From positions 1,488,001-1,552,000 of the forward strand of contig OZ253546.1 of assembly GCA_965262585.1 (NCBI GenBank): a stretch of DNA of 64,000 nucleotides. Reading direction: 5' to 3'. A program made the translations under genes and the position numbers. Under the pieces are notes generated by a model. That model was not told the DNA's origin and searched no databases. It saw only the letters and a list, made by a program, of their open reading frames with translations. Numbering within the stretch: the first letter of the stretch is position 1; each line of letters opens with the position of its first letter. Positions 44,585 to 53,039 of this stretch are shown piece after piece. This DNA is from JAHRAW01 sp965262585. GTDB lineage: Bacteria; Pseudomonadota; Gammaproteobacteria; Arenicellales; Poriferihabitantaceae.

Positions 44585-45679
44585 ATGTACCCCACCCTGC
44601 GCCGCCTGCTGTTCACTTTGGAACCGGAAACCGCCCACCGGGTAGCACTCGGCGTCCTCGCCAAAGCGTCCCGCAGCAAAGCCCTGTGCGCGCTGCTTAA
44701 CCAACGAAGCCGCGCCGGACTTGACGCCCCGCCCCATGAGGTTATGGGCATCGAGTTTCCCAATCCGGTGGGGTTGGCCGCCGGTCTCGACAAGCAGGGC
44801 ACGGCCTGCAACGCCCTGCATGCCCTGGGTTTCGGCTGGGTTGAACTGGGCACGGTAACGCCCCTGCCACAGCCGGGCAATCCCCGACCGCGAATGTTTC
44901 GCCTGCCCGAGCACCGCGCCATCATCAACCGCATGGGTTTTAATAGCGACGGGCTTGCGAGGTTTTTGGAAAACATCGCCGCCGTCGACCGGCGCATCAT
45001 CAAGGGAATTAACCTCGGCAAAAACGCCGCCACTCCCCTGGCTCAAGCCATGGATGATTATCTCATCGGCCTCGAGGCGGTGTACACCCACGCCGATTAT
45101 GTCGCCATCAACATATCCTCCCCCAACACGCGGAATCTGCGCGACTTGCAGCAGGAAGACGCTCTCGCCCCGCTGCTTGGCGGCATCAACCGCAAACGCA
45201 TGGCGTTGGCGGATGCCACCGGACGGCGTGTGCCGCTGGTGCTGAAAATCGCCCCGGATCTGGACGGCGACGCCATCGACCACATCGCCGCTTTGGCGCG
45301 CAAGCATTGCATCGACGGCATCGCCGCCACCAACACCACGCCGACGCGAAGCGGGGTTGAAAATCATGCGCTGGCCGTTGAGCCGGGCGGCTTGAGCGGG
45401 CCGCCGCTGGCGTCGCTTTCCACCGCAACCATCCACCGACTGTTTGGCAATTTACAAGGGGAAATCCCCATCATTGGCAGCGGCGGCATCGACAGCGTCG
45501 ACAGCGCCGTGGAAAAATTTCAGGCGGGTGCCGAACTGGTGCAGTTGTATACCGGCTTCATCTACCACGGCCCGAAACTGATTCGGGAAATCATCAAACA
45601 CCTGAATAGCGAGACGGAGAGCGGCGCGCTTGAATCAAACCGCCGAGTTGATGACCGCGATGCTGATGACCGCGATTAA
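44585..45679 (+). CDS. pyrD: Dihydroorotate dehydrogenase (quinone), class 2
   Basis: PyrD oxidises dihydroorotate at the membrane, passing electrons to quinone. From ATG 44585 (MYPTLRRLLFTLEPETAHRV) the product has 364 residues and begins with the amphipathic helices of class 2 enzymes. It contains GLAAGLDKQGTACNAL, LGTVTPLPQPGNPRPRMFRL, the catalytic serine segment NISSPNTRNLRDLQ, GIAATNTTPTRSG and GSGGIDSVDSAVEKFQAGA. The C-terminus has a short acidic repeat (DDRDADDRD) lying over the start of the next gene. Confidence 0.96.
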   Translation: MYPTLRRLLFTLEPETAHRVALGVLAKASRSKALCALLNQRSRAGLDAPPHEVMGIEFPNPVGLAAGLDKQGTACNALHALGFGWVELGTVTPLPQPGNPRPRMFRLPEHRAIINRMGFNSDGLARFLENIAAVDRRIIKGINLGKNAATPLAQAMDDYLIGLEAVYTHADYVAINISSPNTRNLRDLQQEDALAPLLGGINRKRMALADATGRRVPLVLKIAPDLDGDAIDHIAALARKHCIDGIAATNTTPTRSGVENHALAVEPGGLSGPPLASLSTATIHRLFGNLQGEIPIIGSGGIDSVDSAVEKFQAGAELVQLYTGFIYHGPKLIREIIKHLNSETESGALESNRRVDDRDADDRD

Positions 45680-46559
45680 TTTTAACCGCGAATTTCAATT
45701 CCGCTACGGTGTGGTGGAACGGCTAACGCCATTGGTGCGCCGTGTGGTGGCCCGCAATCCCGGCCCGTTTACCTTCCACGGCACCGCGACTTTTCTGGTG
45801 GGCAACCGCAAGGTGGCGGTGATTGATCCGGGGCCAGCCCTGCCGGAGCACATCGAGGCCATCGTCAAGGGGCTCGAAGGCGAGACCGTCAGCCACATCA
45901 TCGCCACCCACACCCACGCCGACCACTCGCCCGCCTGCAGGCCGTTGCAGGAAAAAACCGGCGCGCCGATTTATGGTTTCGGGCGTCACCCAAGCCGCGC
46001 CACCGGTGCACGGGAAAGCGGCGTTGACCACGAATTCGTCCCCGACAATCTGCTCGGCGACGGCGGCGTCCTCTCCGGTCTGGACTGGCATTTGCGCGCC
46101 GTTCACACTCCCGGCCACTGCTCCAACCACTTGTGCCTTGCCCTGCCCGAAGAAAACACGCTGTTTTGCGGCGACCAGTTGATGGCTTGGTCAACCACGG
46201 TAATCCTGCCCCCCGACGGCAGCGTCAGCGACTACATCGCCAGCCTCGAGGCATTGAAGAAACGCCCGGAAACCATCTACCGGCCAACCCACGGCGCCGC
46301 CATCTCAAATCCGCGCCCGTATATCGAGCAAATCATCGCCCACCGGCGGCGGCGCATCGAAGAAGTGTTCGACGCCGTCGCTATGGGCATCGGCGACATC
46401 CCGTCCATGCGCACGCGCATATACCGGGACCTCGACCCAGCCTTATACGGCGGCGCCGAGCTTTCCATTCTTGGGTCGCTGTGTTTTCTGGTGGAACAGG
46501 GCCGGATTACCGCCGACCCCGAAGCGGCCGCAACTTCGGTGTTCCGTCCTGCCACCTGA
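45651..46559 (+). CDS. MBL-fold metallo-hydrolase, LACTB2-like
   Basis: A metallo-beta-lactamase-fold protein of about 302 residues. The metal site shows HTHADH (in IIATHTHADHSPA), a histidine in HTPGHCSNHLC and an aspartate in LFCGDQLMAW, with a last histidine in PTHGAAI. The C-terminal winged-helix-like part resembles mammalian LACTB2, an endoribonuclease. The start is uncertain (TTG 45630, ATG 45651, 45660 or 45666), all inside the end of pyrD. Its 3' end overlaps the converging GNAT-NUDIX gene by 53 bases. Confidence 0.88.
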   Translation: MTAMLMTAINFNREFQFRYGVVERLTPLVRRVVARNPGPFTFHGTATFLVGNRKVAVIDPGPALPEHIEAIVKGLEGETVSHIIATHTHADHSPACRPLQEKTGAPIYGFGRHPSRATGARESGVDHEFVPDNLLGDGGVLSGLDWHLRAVHTPGHCSNHLCLALPEENTLFCGDQLMAWSTTVILPPDGSVSDYIASLEALKKRPETIYRPTHGAAISNPRPYIEQIIAHRRRRIEEVFDAVAMGIGDIPSMRTRIYRDLDPALYGGAELSILGSLCFLVEQGRITADPEAAATSVFRPAT

Positions 46560-47880
46560 TATGAGCGCGGTCACGGTGATGGCGAAAGACGAAGGATTGG
46601 CGGGTTTGCGCGCGCTGCAGGATTTGCTCGAAGCGGTTGAGGAGATAAATGGTGATGTCCACCATCGGCAATGACCGCCACTCATGAGGCCTGATCCACT
46701 GCAGGTCGCTCAGTTCATCGGTGTCCGCCTGAATGCCGCGAATCCCGGATTCCGATGCCATAAAAAACCGCGCATTAAAGCGTAGCGGCATGGAAACCGG
46801 CGTCACCGCCCGGCCCAGATAGGTCAGGGAGCGCAAACAAGGCCGTAGGCCGGCGGCTTTGATGGCGCGCCAGCCGACCTCGCTAACCTCGCCGACTTCG
46901 CCACGCCCGCCCAATATAAGCCCGGTCTCCTCCGAGGTTTCACGGATGGCGGTTTTCGCCAGAGCGGCGGCTTTGATGGGGCTGCCACGCACTCCCATCA
47001 AAGCCGCGCAGGAGTCGTCCAGTTCTCCCGCCGCCGAGGCGTGGAAGTCCTCCGGCTGCAACACGCCGCCGGGAAAAACATACATCCCCGGCATGAAGCG
47101 ATTGGAGGAAGCACGCCGCCCGACCAGCACCTTCGGGTCGGTGTCGCCGTCCCGCACCAGAATCAAACTGGCGGCGTCTCGGATGGAATTGGGTGGCACG
47201 CTCGGCGCGTCTCGGCGGAGATTGAACTCGAACATATAGTCATCCATAACATAGTCACCGCCGATGTCGGTGACCACTTCCCCGCTGCGGATAAAGCCGA
47301 TGTGTTTATAGGCGGCGATGGCGGAGGTGTTGTGCCGGTTGACCGTAAGGCGGACGCTGGACAACCTGTGTTGGGCGGCGAATTCCAGCACAAACCCCAC
47401 CGCACGCCGCCCAACGCCCTTCCCGCGCATGGATTTTTTGATATACAACTTGCTCAGAAACAACACCCGCCGCTGGCGTTGCAGGCCGATATAGCCCACC
47501 GCGTGGTTTCCCTGCCGGATCAAAAAATACCAATGGTCGCGGTGCGCGATTTGCCGGGAAATTGCTTCCGGCGACTGAAATTTAGCGAGCATATACGCCA
47601 CCTGCCCGGCGCCGATGATGGGCGTATAGTGGTCGACCCAGATCTCCCGCGCGAGGCGGGCAACCGTTGCCACGTCCCGTTTCGATGAAACTTCAACGAA
47701 CAAATCTGAATGGCCCCACAAGGTCGACGCACGAGCCACAACCAGCCCGGCTACGAAGGCACTATACTTGATTCGGCGGCGCGCGGAGCCGTTCTTGAGG
47801 CCGCCGCCGGACAAAACCCGACAAAAGTATGGCGACGGTTGCGGCGGCGGTGACGGCCGGGTGCTGGTATACTGCGCCAT
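46507..47880 (-). CDS. GNAT acetyltransferase-NUDIX hydrolase fusion
   Basis: The frame encodes 457 residues with two enzyme domains. Residues about 60-215 are a GNAT N-acetyltransferase; the acetyl-CoA loop is KSMRGKGVGRRAVGFVLEFA and a later NRHNTSAIAAYKHIGF is the usual GNAT end. Residues about 230-435 are a NUDIX domain (RRASSNRFMPGMYVFPGGVL) with the box end RETSEETGL, resembling the NUDT19 coenzyme A diphosphatase branch. The first 50 residues are low in conserved features, so translation may begin later. Both substrates are unknown. Confidence 0.85.
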   Translation of the reverse strand: MAQYTSTRPSPPPQPSPYFCRVLSGGGLKNGSARRRIKYSAFVAGLVVARASTLWGHSDLFVEVSSKRDVATVARLAREIWVDHYTPIIGAGQVAYMLAKFQSPEAISRQIAHRDHWYFLIRQGNHAVGYIGLQRQRRVLFLSKLYIKKSMRGKGVGRRAVGFVLEFAAQHRLSSVRLTVNRHNTSAIAAYKHIGFIRSGEVVTDIGGDYVMDDYMFEFNLRRDAPSVPPNSIRDAASLILVRDGDTDPKVLVGRRASSNRFMPGMYVFPGGVLQPEDFHASAAGELDDSCAALMGVRGSPIKAAALAKTAIRETSEETGLILGGRGEVGEVSEVGWRAIKAAGLRPCLRSLTYLGRAVTPVSMPLRFNARFFMASESGIRGIQADTDELSDLQWIRPHEWRSLPMVDITIYLLNRFEQILQRAQTRQSFVFRHHRDRAHIRWQDGTPKLRPLRGRR

Positions 47881-47916
47881 TCACAAACGTTAACAGCCAA
47901 CGCGCAGGAGTCAACG

Positions 47917-48333
47917 ATGAACGCAATCTGCAAATTGATCGGGGTGCTATGCCCTTACGGTGAACTGGCGGGGCGCATCGGCTTGGCCGCGGTTTTCCTG
48001 ATGGCCGGCATCGGCAAGATCGTCGGCTACGCCGGTGTTCAGGGCTATATGGAATCCTATGGCGTGCCGGGCTTTCTGTTGCCGTTGGTGATTCTCATTG
48101 AGGTAGGCGGCGCGCTGGCGTTGGTGGTCGGCTGGAAGACCCGCTGGTTCGCGCTGGCGCTGGCGGGATTTTGCGTGCTCTCCGCGCTGCTGTTTCATTT
48201 CGACTTCGGCGACAGCCTGCAGCAAATTCTGTTCCTGAAGAACATCGCCATCGCCGGTGGCTTGCTGGTGCTGTGCCACGCCGGTGCCGGACCTTTCAGC
48301 ATCGACAAAATCGGCAAGTCCGGCGATTCATGA
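47917..48333 (+). CDS. DoxX family membrane protein
   Basis: A 138-residue protein with four hydrophobic helices. It starts MNAICKLIGVLCPYGELAGR, has the DoxX pattern GRIGLAAVFLMAGIGKIVGY, VILIEVGGALALVVG and QILFLKNIAIAGGLLVL. Members act in sulfur or redox chemistry of the membrane; the role here is unknown. A ribosome binding site (AGGAG) precedes the ATG. It lies upstream of nuoA, with a 121-base gap that should hold the nuo promoter. Confidence 0.92.
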   Translation: MNAICKLIGVLCPYGELAGRIGLAAVFLMAGIGKIVGYAGVQGYMESYGVPGFLLPLVILIEVGGALALVVGWKTRWFALALAGFCVLSALLFHFDFGDSLQQILFLKNIAIAGGLLVLCHAGAGPFSIDKIGKSGDS

Positions 48334-48454
48334 GCGGCACGATGACAATGCGCCACGCCACAATCGGCTTGACTGAAACGACTTGGGGAAATAGACTTCA
48401 ACGAGTTGAAACCCTGTTGTTTTCAGCAACCATTTGACCGCCGGGAGCCCGACC

Positions 48455-48811
48455 ATGTTAGCCGACTATTTTCCGATTCTGCTTTTTATCGGGGTGGGCT
48501 TGGGCGTTGGTATCATCGCCATCACCGCCGGCAAAGTGCTGGCGCCGAACAAGCCCTACGACGACAAACTCTCCCCCTACGAATGCGGCTTCGAGGCGTT
48601 CGAGGATTCGCGGATGAAATTCGACGTGCGCTACTATCTGGTGGCGATCCTTTTTATTATTTTTGATCTGGAAATCGCGTTTCTTTTTCCGTGGGCCATC
48701 GTGCTCGATGAAATCGGCGCCTTTGGCTTCTGGGCGATGATGATTTTCCTCGCCGTTTTGGTGGTCGGATTTATCTACGAATGGAAAAAAGGCGCGCTCG
48801 AATGGGAGTAA
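48455..48811 (+). CDS. nuoA: NADH-quinone oxidoreductase subunit A
   Basis: NuoA is a three-helix membrane subunit of complex I. The ATG at 48455 (MLADYFPILLFIGVG) gives 118 residues. It carries the family block KPYDDKLSPYECGFEAFEDSR between helix 1 and 2, with the redox-sensitive cysteine, and FDLEIAFLFPWA in helix 2. It opens the nuo operon; nuoB starts 4 bases after its stop. Confidence 0.96.
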   Translation: MLADYFPILLFIGVGLGVGIIAITAGKVLAPNKPYDDKLSPYECGFEAFEDSRMKFDVRYYLVAILFIIFDLEIAFLFPWAIVLDEIGAFGFWAMMIFLAVLVVGFIYEWKKGALEWE

Positions 48812-48815
48812 ACTG

Positions 48816-49307
48816 ATGGCCCTTGAAGGAACTTTACAGGAAGGTTTTGCCACCGCGAAACTGGATGAACTAATCAACTGGGCGCGCACCGGCTCGATGT
48901 GGCCGATGTCCTTCGGCCTCGCCTGCTGCGCCGTGGAAATGATGCAAGCCGGGGCCGCGCGCTACGACCTCGACCGCTTCGGCATCCTCTTTCGCCCCAG
49001 CCCTCGGCAGTCCGATGTCATGATAGTGGCCGGCACCCTGACCAACAAAATGGCACCCGCATTGCGCCGCGTGTACGACCAGATGCCCGAACCGAGATGG
49101 GTAATTTCCATGGGTTCATGCGCCAACGGCGGCGGCTATTATCACTACGCCTATTCGGTGGTGCGCGGCTGCGACCGCATCGTGCCGGTAGATGTCTATG
49201 TCCCCGGCTGCCCGCCCACCGCCGAGGCGCTGATCTACGGGATTTTGCAGTTGCAAAAGAAAATCAAGAAGACCAATACGATTGCGCGCATTGCTTCCCC
49301 AAAGTAG
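48816..49307 (+). CDS. nuoB: NADH-quinone oxidoreductase subunit B
   Basis: NuoB carries cluster N2, the last Fe-S centre before quinone. The 163-residue product has the tandem cysteines in MSFGLACCAVEMM, a third in SMGSCANGGGYYH and a fourth in YVPGCPPTAEALIYGI. The gene ends at 49307. In relatives nuoC follows at once; here a methyltransferase-nuclease gene starts 5 bases later. Confidence 0.97.
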   Translation: MALEGTLQEGFATAKLDELINWARTGSMWPMSFGLACCAVEMMQAGAARYDLDRFGILFRPSPRQSDVMIVAGTLTNKMAPALRRVYDQMPEPRWVISMGSCANGGGYYHYAYSVVRGCDRIVPVDVYVPGCPPTAEALIYGILQLQKKIKKTNTIARIASPK

Positions 49308-49312
49308 TCCGC

Positions 49313-50968
49313 ATGAAACGAAACACCCTTCATTACGGCGATTGCCTTGAAGTGATGCAGGCTTGGCCCGACGATTGCGTTGATTTGATTTATCTCGACC
49401 CGCCGTTTAACTCCAACGCCAATTACAATATTTTATTCGGTAATAAGAAAATCAAAACCGAAAAGATCAGGCGCAAAGACCTCGCGCAAATGGTCGCCTT
49501 CACCGACACTTGGGAATGGAACGAAAAAACCGCCAAGCGCATCAAGGCCATTCGTTGCACACGCGGGCGCCGCTCACACGGGCACCGCGCCCGCAAGGCG
49601 ATTATGGCGTTGGATTCGCTTTATGAAAGCGGCACCGGCATGCTCGCTTATCTGGTGTATATGGCAGACCGCATCAACGAGATGCACCGCATCTTGAAAG
49701 ACACTGGCAGCCTTTATCTGCATTGCGACCCGACCGCTTCGCATTACTTGAAAATGATTATGGACGATGTGTTTGGGGTTAAGAACTTTCGCAATGAAAT
49801 AATCTGGCTGAGAAACACCACCGCGCCCAAAGGCAGTCAGCATAAAACAAAAACATGGGGTTCAAACTCTGACACGATTCTGTTTTATGCAAAGCCCAAA
49901 TCCGGGGAACTTGATAATTTAAAGGAATTGAGCAAACAAGAGATCAACGAACGATTTCCGCATACTGACGATGCCGGGCGATACCAAATTGACACCCATC
50001 TGTTCCGCCCGCCCGGCCTGGGAGCAAGACCGAATTTGTGCTATACATGGAAAGGTATAACCAACCCCAACCCCTCGGGATGGCAACTGAGCAAGCAGCG
50101 TTTGCAAGACGAATATGACAAAGGGCGAATAGGGTTCCGAAAAAATGGCAGGCCGTTTCGTAAAAAATACCTTGCTGATTTCTACGGGGATAGAGTTGGC
50201 AATGTTTGGAATGACATACAAATCGCACTGGGCAAAGAGCGCCTGGGCTACCCGACGCAAAAACCCCTTGCCTTGTTGGAGCGCATCATCAAGGCATCAT
50301 CCAACAAAGGCGAGGTGGTGCTTGACCCATTTTGTGGTTGCGGCACGACCATCGAAGCGGCGATGAAGTTGAGGCGCGACTTTATCGGCATCGATATTTC
50401 GATGTACGCGTTGGATGTGATCCAAAAGGAGAGGCTGCAAGATGTTAAGTTCAAAATAGACGGCGTGCCGACCGACATGCAAACGGCGGCGCACATGGCG
50501 ACCAATCAACCGTTCGCGTTTGAGAAGTGGGCGATTCATCGCATCCCCGGTTTCGTTGCCAACAACCAGCAAGTCGGCGACGGCGGTATTGACGGCTGGG
50601 CCGGATTGTTAAACACACCAAAAGACGAGGATGGCATCTGCGTCGCCCAAGTAAAAGGCGGCAAGCCAAGCGTCGATTCACTCCGCGCATTCACCAACCA
50701 ACTCACCGCCGGCTACGCTTCGGTCGGGGTGTTCATCACGCTCAAAAAATGGGACACGCCGACGGTTAGAAAATGCGCCGCCGATGCCGGCACGCTGAAA
50801 CAAGGCGCGAACGAATTCAACCGCTTGGTGATGTGGTCAATAGAGCAACACTTCGGCGGCATCAAGCCGAGTTTGCCGCCGTTAGCCCACCCCCGCACCG
50901 GCCATCCATTGCAAGAAGATTTAATGGTTTCCGAAGCATCCGGCATATTTCAGCAGCGTAACGCATGA
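49313..50968 (+). CDS. DNA methyltransferase fused to an Mrr-like nuclease, inserted between nuoB and nuoC
   Basis: A 551-residue single-chain restriction-modification candidate. The N-terminal beta-class methyltransferase has motif IV DPPF at residues 29-32 and motif I DPFCGCGTTIEAA from residue 338, with YPTQKPLALLERI before it. The C-terminal part has an Mrr-type PD-(D/E)XK core: GDGGIDGWAG (residues 422-431) and the QxK motif Q446-V-K448 in CVAQVKGGKP. Proteins of this layout are annotated as methyltransferases with a linked nuclease; the recognised site is unknown. It begins 5 bases after the nuoB stop and its TGA overlaps an ATG (50965). It has no visible promoter and must be read from the nuo promoter. 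The DNA is more AT-rich than nuo genes, a sign of transfer. Confidence 0.88.
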   Translation: MKRNTLHYGDCLEVMQAWPDDCVDLIYLDPPFNSNANYNILFGNKKIKTEKIRRKDLAQMVAFTDTWEWNEKTAKRIKAIRCTRGRRSHGHRARKAIMALDSLYESGTGMLAYLVYMADRINEMHRILKDTGSLYLHCDPTASHYLKMIMDDVFGVKNFRNEIIWLRNTTAPKGSQHKTKTWGSNSDTILFYAKPKSGELDNLKELSKQEINERFPHTDDAGRYQIDTHLFRPPGLGARPNLCYTWKGITNPNPSGWQLSKQRLQDEYDKGRIGFRKNGRPFRKKYLADFYGDRVGNVWNDIQIALGKERLGYPTQKPLALLERIIKASSNKGEVVLDPFCGCGTTIEAAMKLRRDFIGIDISMYALDVIQKERLQDVKFKIDGVPTDMQTAAHMATNQPFAFEKWAIHRIPGFVANNQQVGDGGIDGWAGLLNTPKDEDGICVAQVKGGKPSVDSLRAFTNQLTAGYASVGVFITLKKWDTPTVRKCAADAGTLKQGANEFNRLVMWSIEQHFGGIKPSLPPLAHPRTGHPLQEDLMVSEASGIFQQRNA

Positions 50969-51087
50969 ACCAATCCTACCCAACCTATCAACCGTGCATT
51001 GAGTACCCCGCCTTGACTGAAATGTCGCCGGGGCATACACTTCGGCACTGGTAATTTCTTGATTACTGGCCTTCCGCCCTCGCCACC
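50965..51087 (+). other. Residual nuoB-nuoC spacer with a 29-codon open frame
   Basis: After the inserted gene, an ATG that overlaps its stop opens a short frame to TAA at 51052-51054 (MNQSYPTYQPCIEYPAL...), with no recognisable domain. It probably is the ancestral spacer that followed nuoB. The bases CGCATGAA at 50962-50969 repeat those at 49310-49317 at the start of the inserted gene. Coding of a real peptide is doubtful. Confidence 0.4.
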
Positions 51088-51765
51088 ATGACCAATCGCA
51101 CCCACCTCATCGAGCACCTGCCCGGTTTGCTGGGCGATGCGCTGATTTCCCACTCCCTCGACCTCGGCGAGGTCACTTGTGTGATCGACCCGGCCCGCAT
51201 CAAGGAGGTTTGCGCCAAATTGCGCGATGATGACGGTCTGCGGTTTGAGACGCTGATTGATTTGTGCGGCGTCGATTACGCCACCTGGGGGAGCGATGAC
51301 AGCGCCCAGGGCGGCACCGGTTCGCCCGGCGGGCCGGCGACTTCGGTTGGCGACCGGCACGGCGGGCGTTTTGTCGTGGTTTATCATCTGCTGTCGCTGC
51401 ACCACAATCTGCGCCTGCGATTGCGGGTTGCGCTGGATGATTCGGCGCCGACAGTCGATTCGCTGGTGGAGATATGGCCGTCCGCCGACTGGTATGAGCG
51501 CGAGGCGTTTGACCTGTTCGGAATTATATTCACCGGCCATCCCGACCTGCGCCGCCTGCTCACCGACTACGGCTTCATCGGCCACCCGATGCGCAAAGAT
51601 TTTCCACTTTCCGGGCAGGTGGAAATGCGCTATGACGAGGAACAGGGACGGGTAATCTATCAACCGGTCACCATCGAACCACGCATCCTGGTGCCGCGCA
51701 CCATCAGCAAACCGGTGAGTAGCGGCGCAATGCCCGACAGCGAGATGCCCGGCGGGGGCGAATGA
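51088..51765 (+). CDS. nuoC: NADH-quinone oxidoreductase subunit C
   Basis: The 30 kDa peripheral subunit of complex I, separate from NuoD, unlike the fused NuoCD of E. coli. The 225-residue product has the signature WYEREAFDLFGIIFTGHPDL and RRLLTDYGFIGHPMRKDFPL. A glycine-rich loop (around residues 72-90) lies between VDYATW and RFVVVYHL and is longer than usual. It overlaps nuoD as ATGA. Confidence 0.95.
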   Translation: MTNRTHLIEHLPGLLGDALISHSLDLGEVTCVIDPARIKEVCAKLRDDDGLRFETLIDLCGVDYATWGSDDSAQGGTGSPGGPATSVGDRHGGRFVVVYHLLSLHHNLRLRLRVALDDSAPTVDSLVEIWPSADWYEREAFDLFGIIFTGHPDLRRLLTDYGFIGHPMRKDFPLSGQVEMRYDEEQGRVIYQPVTIEPRILVPRTISKPVSSGAMPDSEMPGGGE

Positions 51766-53036
51766 TGGCTGAAATCCGCAACTACACCATGAATTTCGGC
51801 CCTCAGCATCCGGCTGCTCACGGCGTGTTGCGCGTGATTATGGAGATGGACGGCGAGGTCATCGAGCGTTGCGATCCGCATATCGGGCTGTTGCACCGCG
51901 CCACCGAGAAACTGGCCGAGTCCAAGCCGTATATCCAGAGCATCGGCTATATGGACCGTCTCGATTATGTTTCGATGATGTGCAACGAACACGCGTTTGT
52001 GCTCGCCATCGAGAAAATGATCGGCGTCACGCCGCCATTGCGGGCGCAGTATATCCGCGTGATGTTCGATGAAATTACGCGCATCCTCAACCACTGCCTG
52101 TGGCTCGGCGCGCACGCGCTGGATGTCGGCGCGATGACCGTATTTCTGTATTGCTTTCGCGAGCGCGAAGACCTGATGGATTGTTACGAAGCGGTTAGCG
52201 GTGCGCGCATGCACGCCACCTACTACCGCCCCGGCGGCGTGTACCGCGACCTGCCCGAGACCATGCCCAAGTACGCCGTCACCAGCCGCCATAATCAGGC
52301 GGCGACCCGCAAACGCAACCGCGACCGTGAGGGCACGCTGCTGGACTTTATCGAAGCCTTTACCGAACGCTTTCCGGGGTATGTGGACGAATACGAGACC
52401 TTGCTCTCCGACAACCGCATCTGGAAGCAGCGCACCGTGGACATCGGCGTGGTATCAAAGGAGCGCGCCATGGCACTCGGCTTCACCGGCCCGATGTTGC
52501 GCGGCTCCGGGGTGGAATGGGACTTGCGCAAGAAACAGCCATATGCGGTTTATGAGCGGATGGATTTTGATATTCCGGTGGGCACCAACGGCGACTGCTA
52601 CGACCGCTATCTGGTGCGGGTCGAGGAGATGCGTCAATCCAACCGCATCATCCGCCAGTGCATCGAGTGGCTGCGCGCCGATTCCGCCAAAGACGGAGGC
52701 CCCGGCCCGGTGATGACCGACGACGGCAAACTGGCACCGCCGTCCCGCGAGCAAATGAAGGGCGACATGGAATCCCTGATTCATCATTTCAAACTGTTCA
52801 CCGAGGGCTTTTGCCTTCCCGCCGGCGAAGCCTACGCCGCCATCGAACATCCCAAGGGGGAATTCGGCATTTATCTGGTGTCCGACGGTGCCAACAAACC
52901 CTATCGCTGCAAAATCCGCGCCCCCGGCTTCCCCCACCTCGCCGCGCTCGACGAGATGTCCAGAGGCCACATGCTAGCCGACATGGTCGCCATCATCGGC
53001 TCCCAGGACATCGTTTTCGGGGAGATCGACCGGTGA
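51762..53036 (+). CDS. nuoD: NADH-quinone oxidoreductase subunit D
   Basis: The 49 kDa subunit that forms the quinone site with NuoB. The 424-residue product has YTMNFGPQHPAAHGVLRVIM, HRATEKLAESKPY, HNQAATRKRNRDREG-type sequence in the middle, GEFGIYLVSDGANKPYRCKIR near the end and terminates in IVFGEIDR, with the aspartate-arginine end that is invariant in the family. Its last bases and stop (GACCGGTGACTT) recur at the far end of the inserted restriction-modification genes. Confidence 0.97.
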   Translation: MMAEIRNYTMNFGPQHPAAHGVLRVIMEMDGEVIERCDPHIGLLHRATEKLAESKPYIQSIGYMDRLDYVSMMCNEHAFVLAIEKMIGVTPPLRAQYIRVMFDEITRILNHCLWLGAHALDVGAMTVFLYCFREREDLMDCYEAVSGARMHATYYRPGGVYRDLPETMPKYAVTSRHNQAATRKRNRDREGTLLDFIEAFTERFPGYVDEYETLLSDNRIWKQRTVDIGVVSKERAMALGFTGPMLRGSGVEWDLRKKQPYAVYERMDFDIPVGTNGDCYDRYLVRVEEMRQSNRIIRQCIEWLRADSAKDGGPGPVMTDDGKLAPPSREQMKGDMESLIHHFKLFTEGFCLPAGEAYAAIEHPKGEFGIYLVSDGANKPYRCKIRAPGFPHLAALDEMSRGHMLADMVAIIGSQDIVFGEIDR

Positions 53037-53039
53037 CTT
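53014..53039 (+). repeat. Left copy of the nuoD-end direct repeat
   Basis: TTTTCGG, two extra G, then AGATCGACCGGTGACTT: the 3' end of nuoD, its stop and the GTG start of the inserted nuclease gene. From 53021 to 53039 it matches 55272-55290 at 18 of 19 bases; further upstream the two copies share TTTTCGG with a two-base gap. Confidence 0.9.

Noticed and set aside
48334..48454. Search for a tRNA or small RNA before nuoA
   Set aside because: No cloverleaf or recognisable RNA element could be folded by eye; it is taken as promoter and leader DNA of nuo.
52658..53032. Upstream extension of the inserted restriction nuclease frame
   Set aside because: It runs antiphase through the conserved end of nuoD; the GTG overlapping the nuoD stop is the sensible start.
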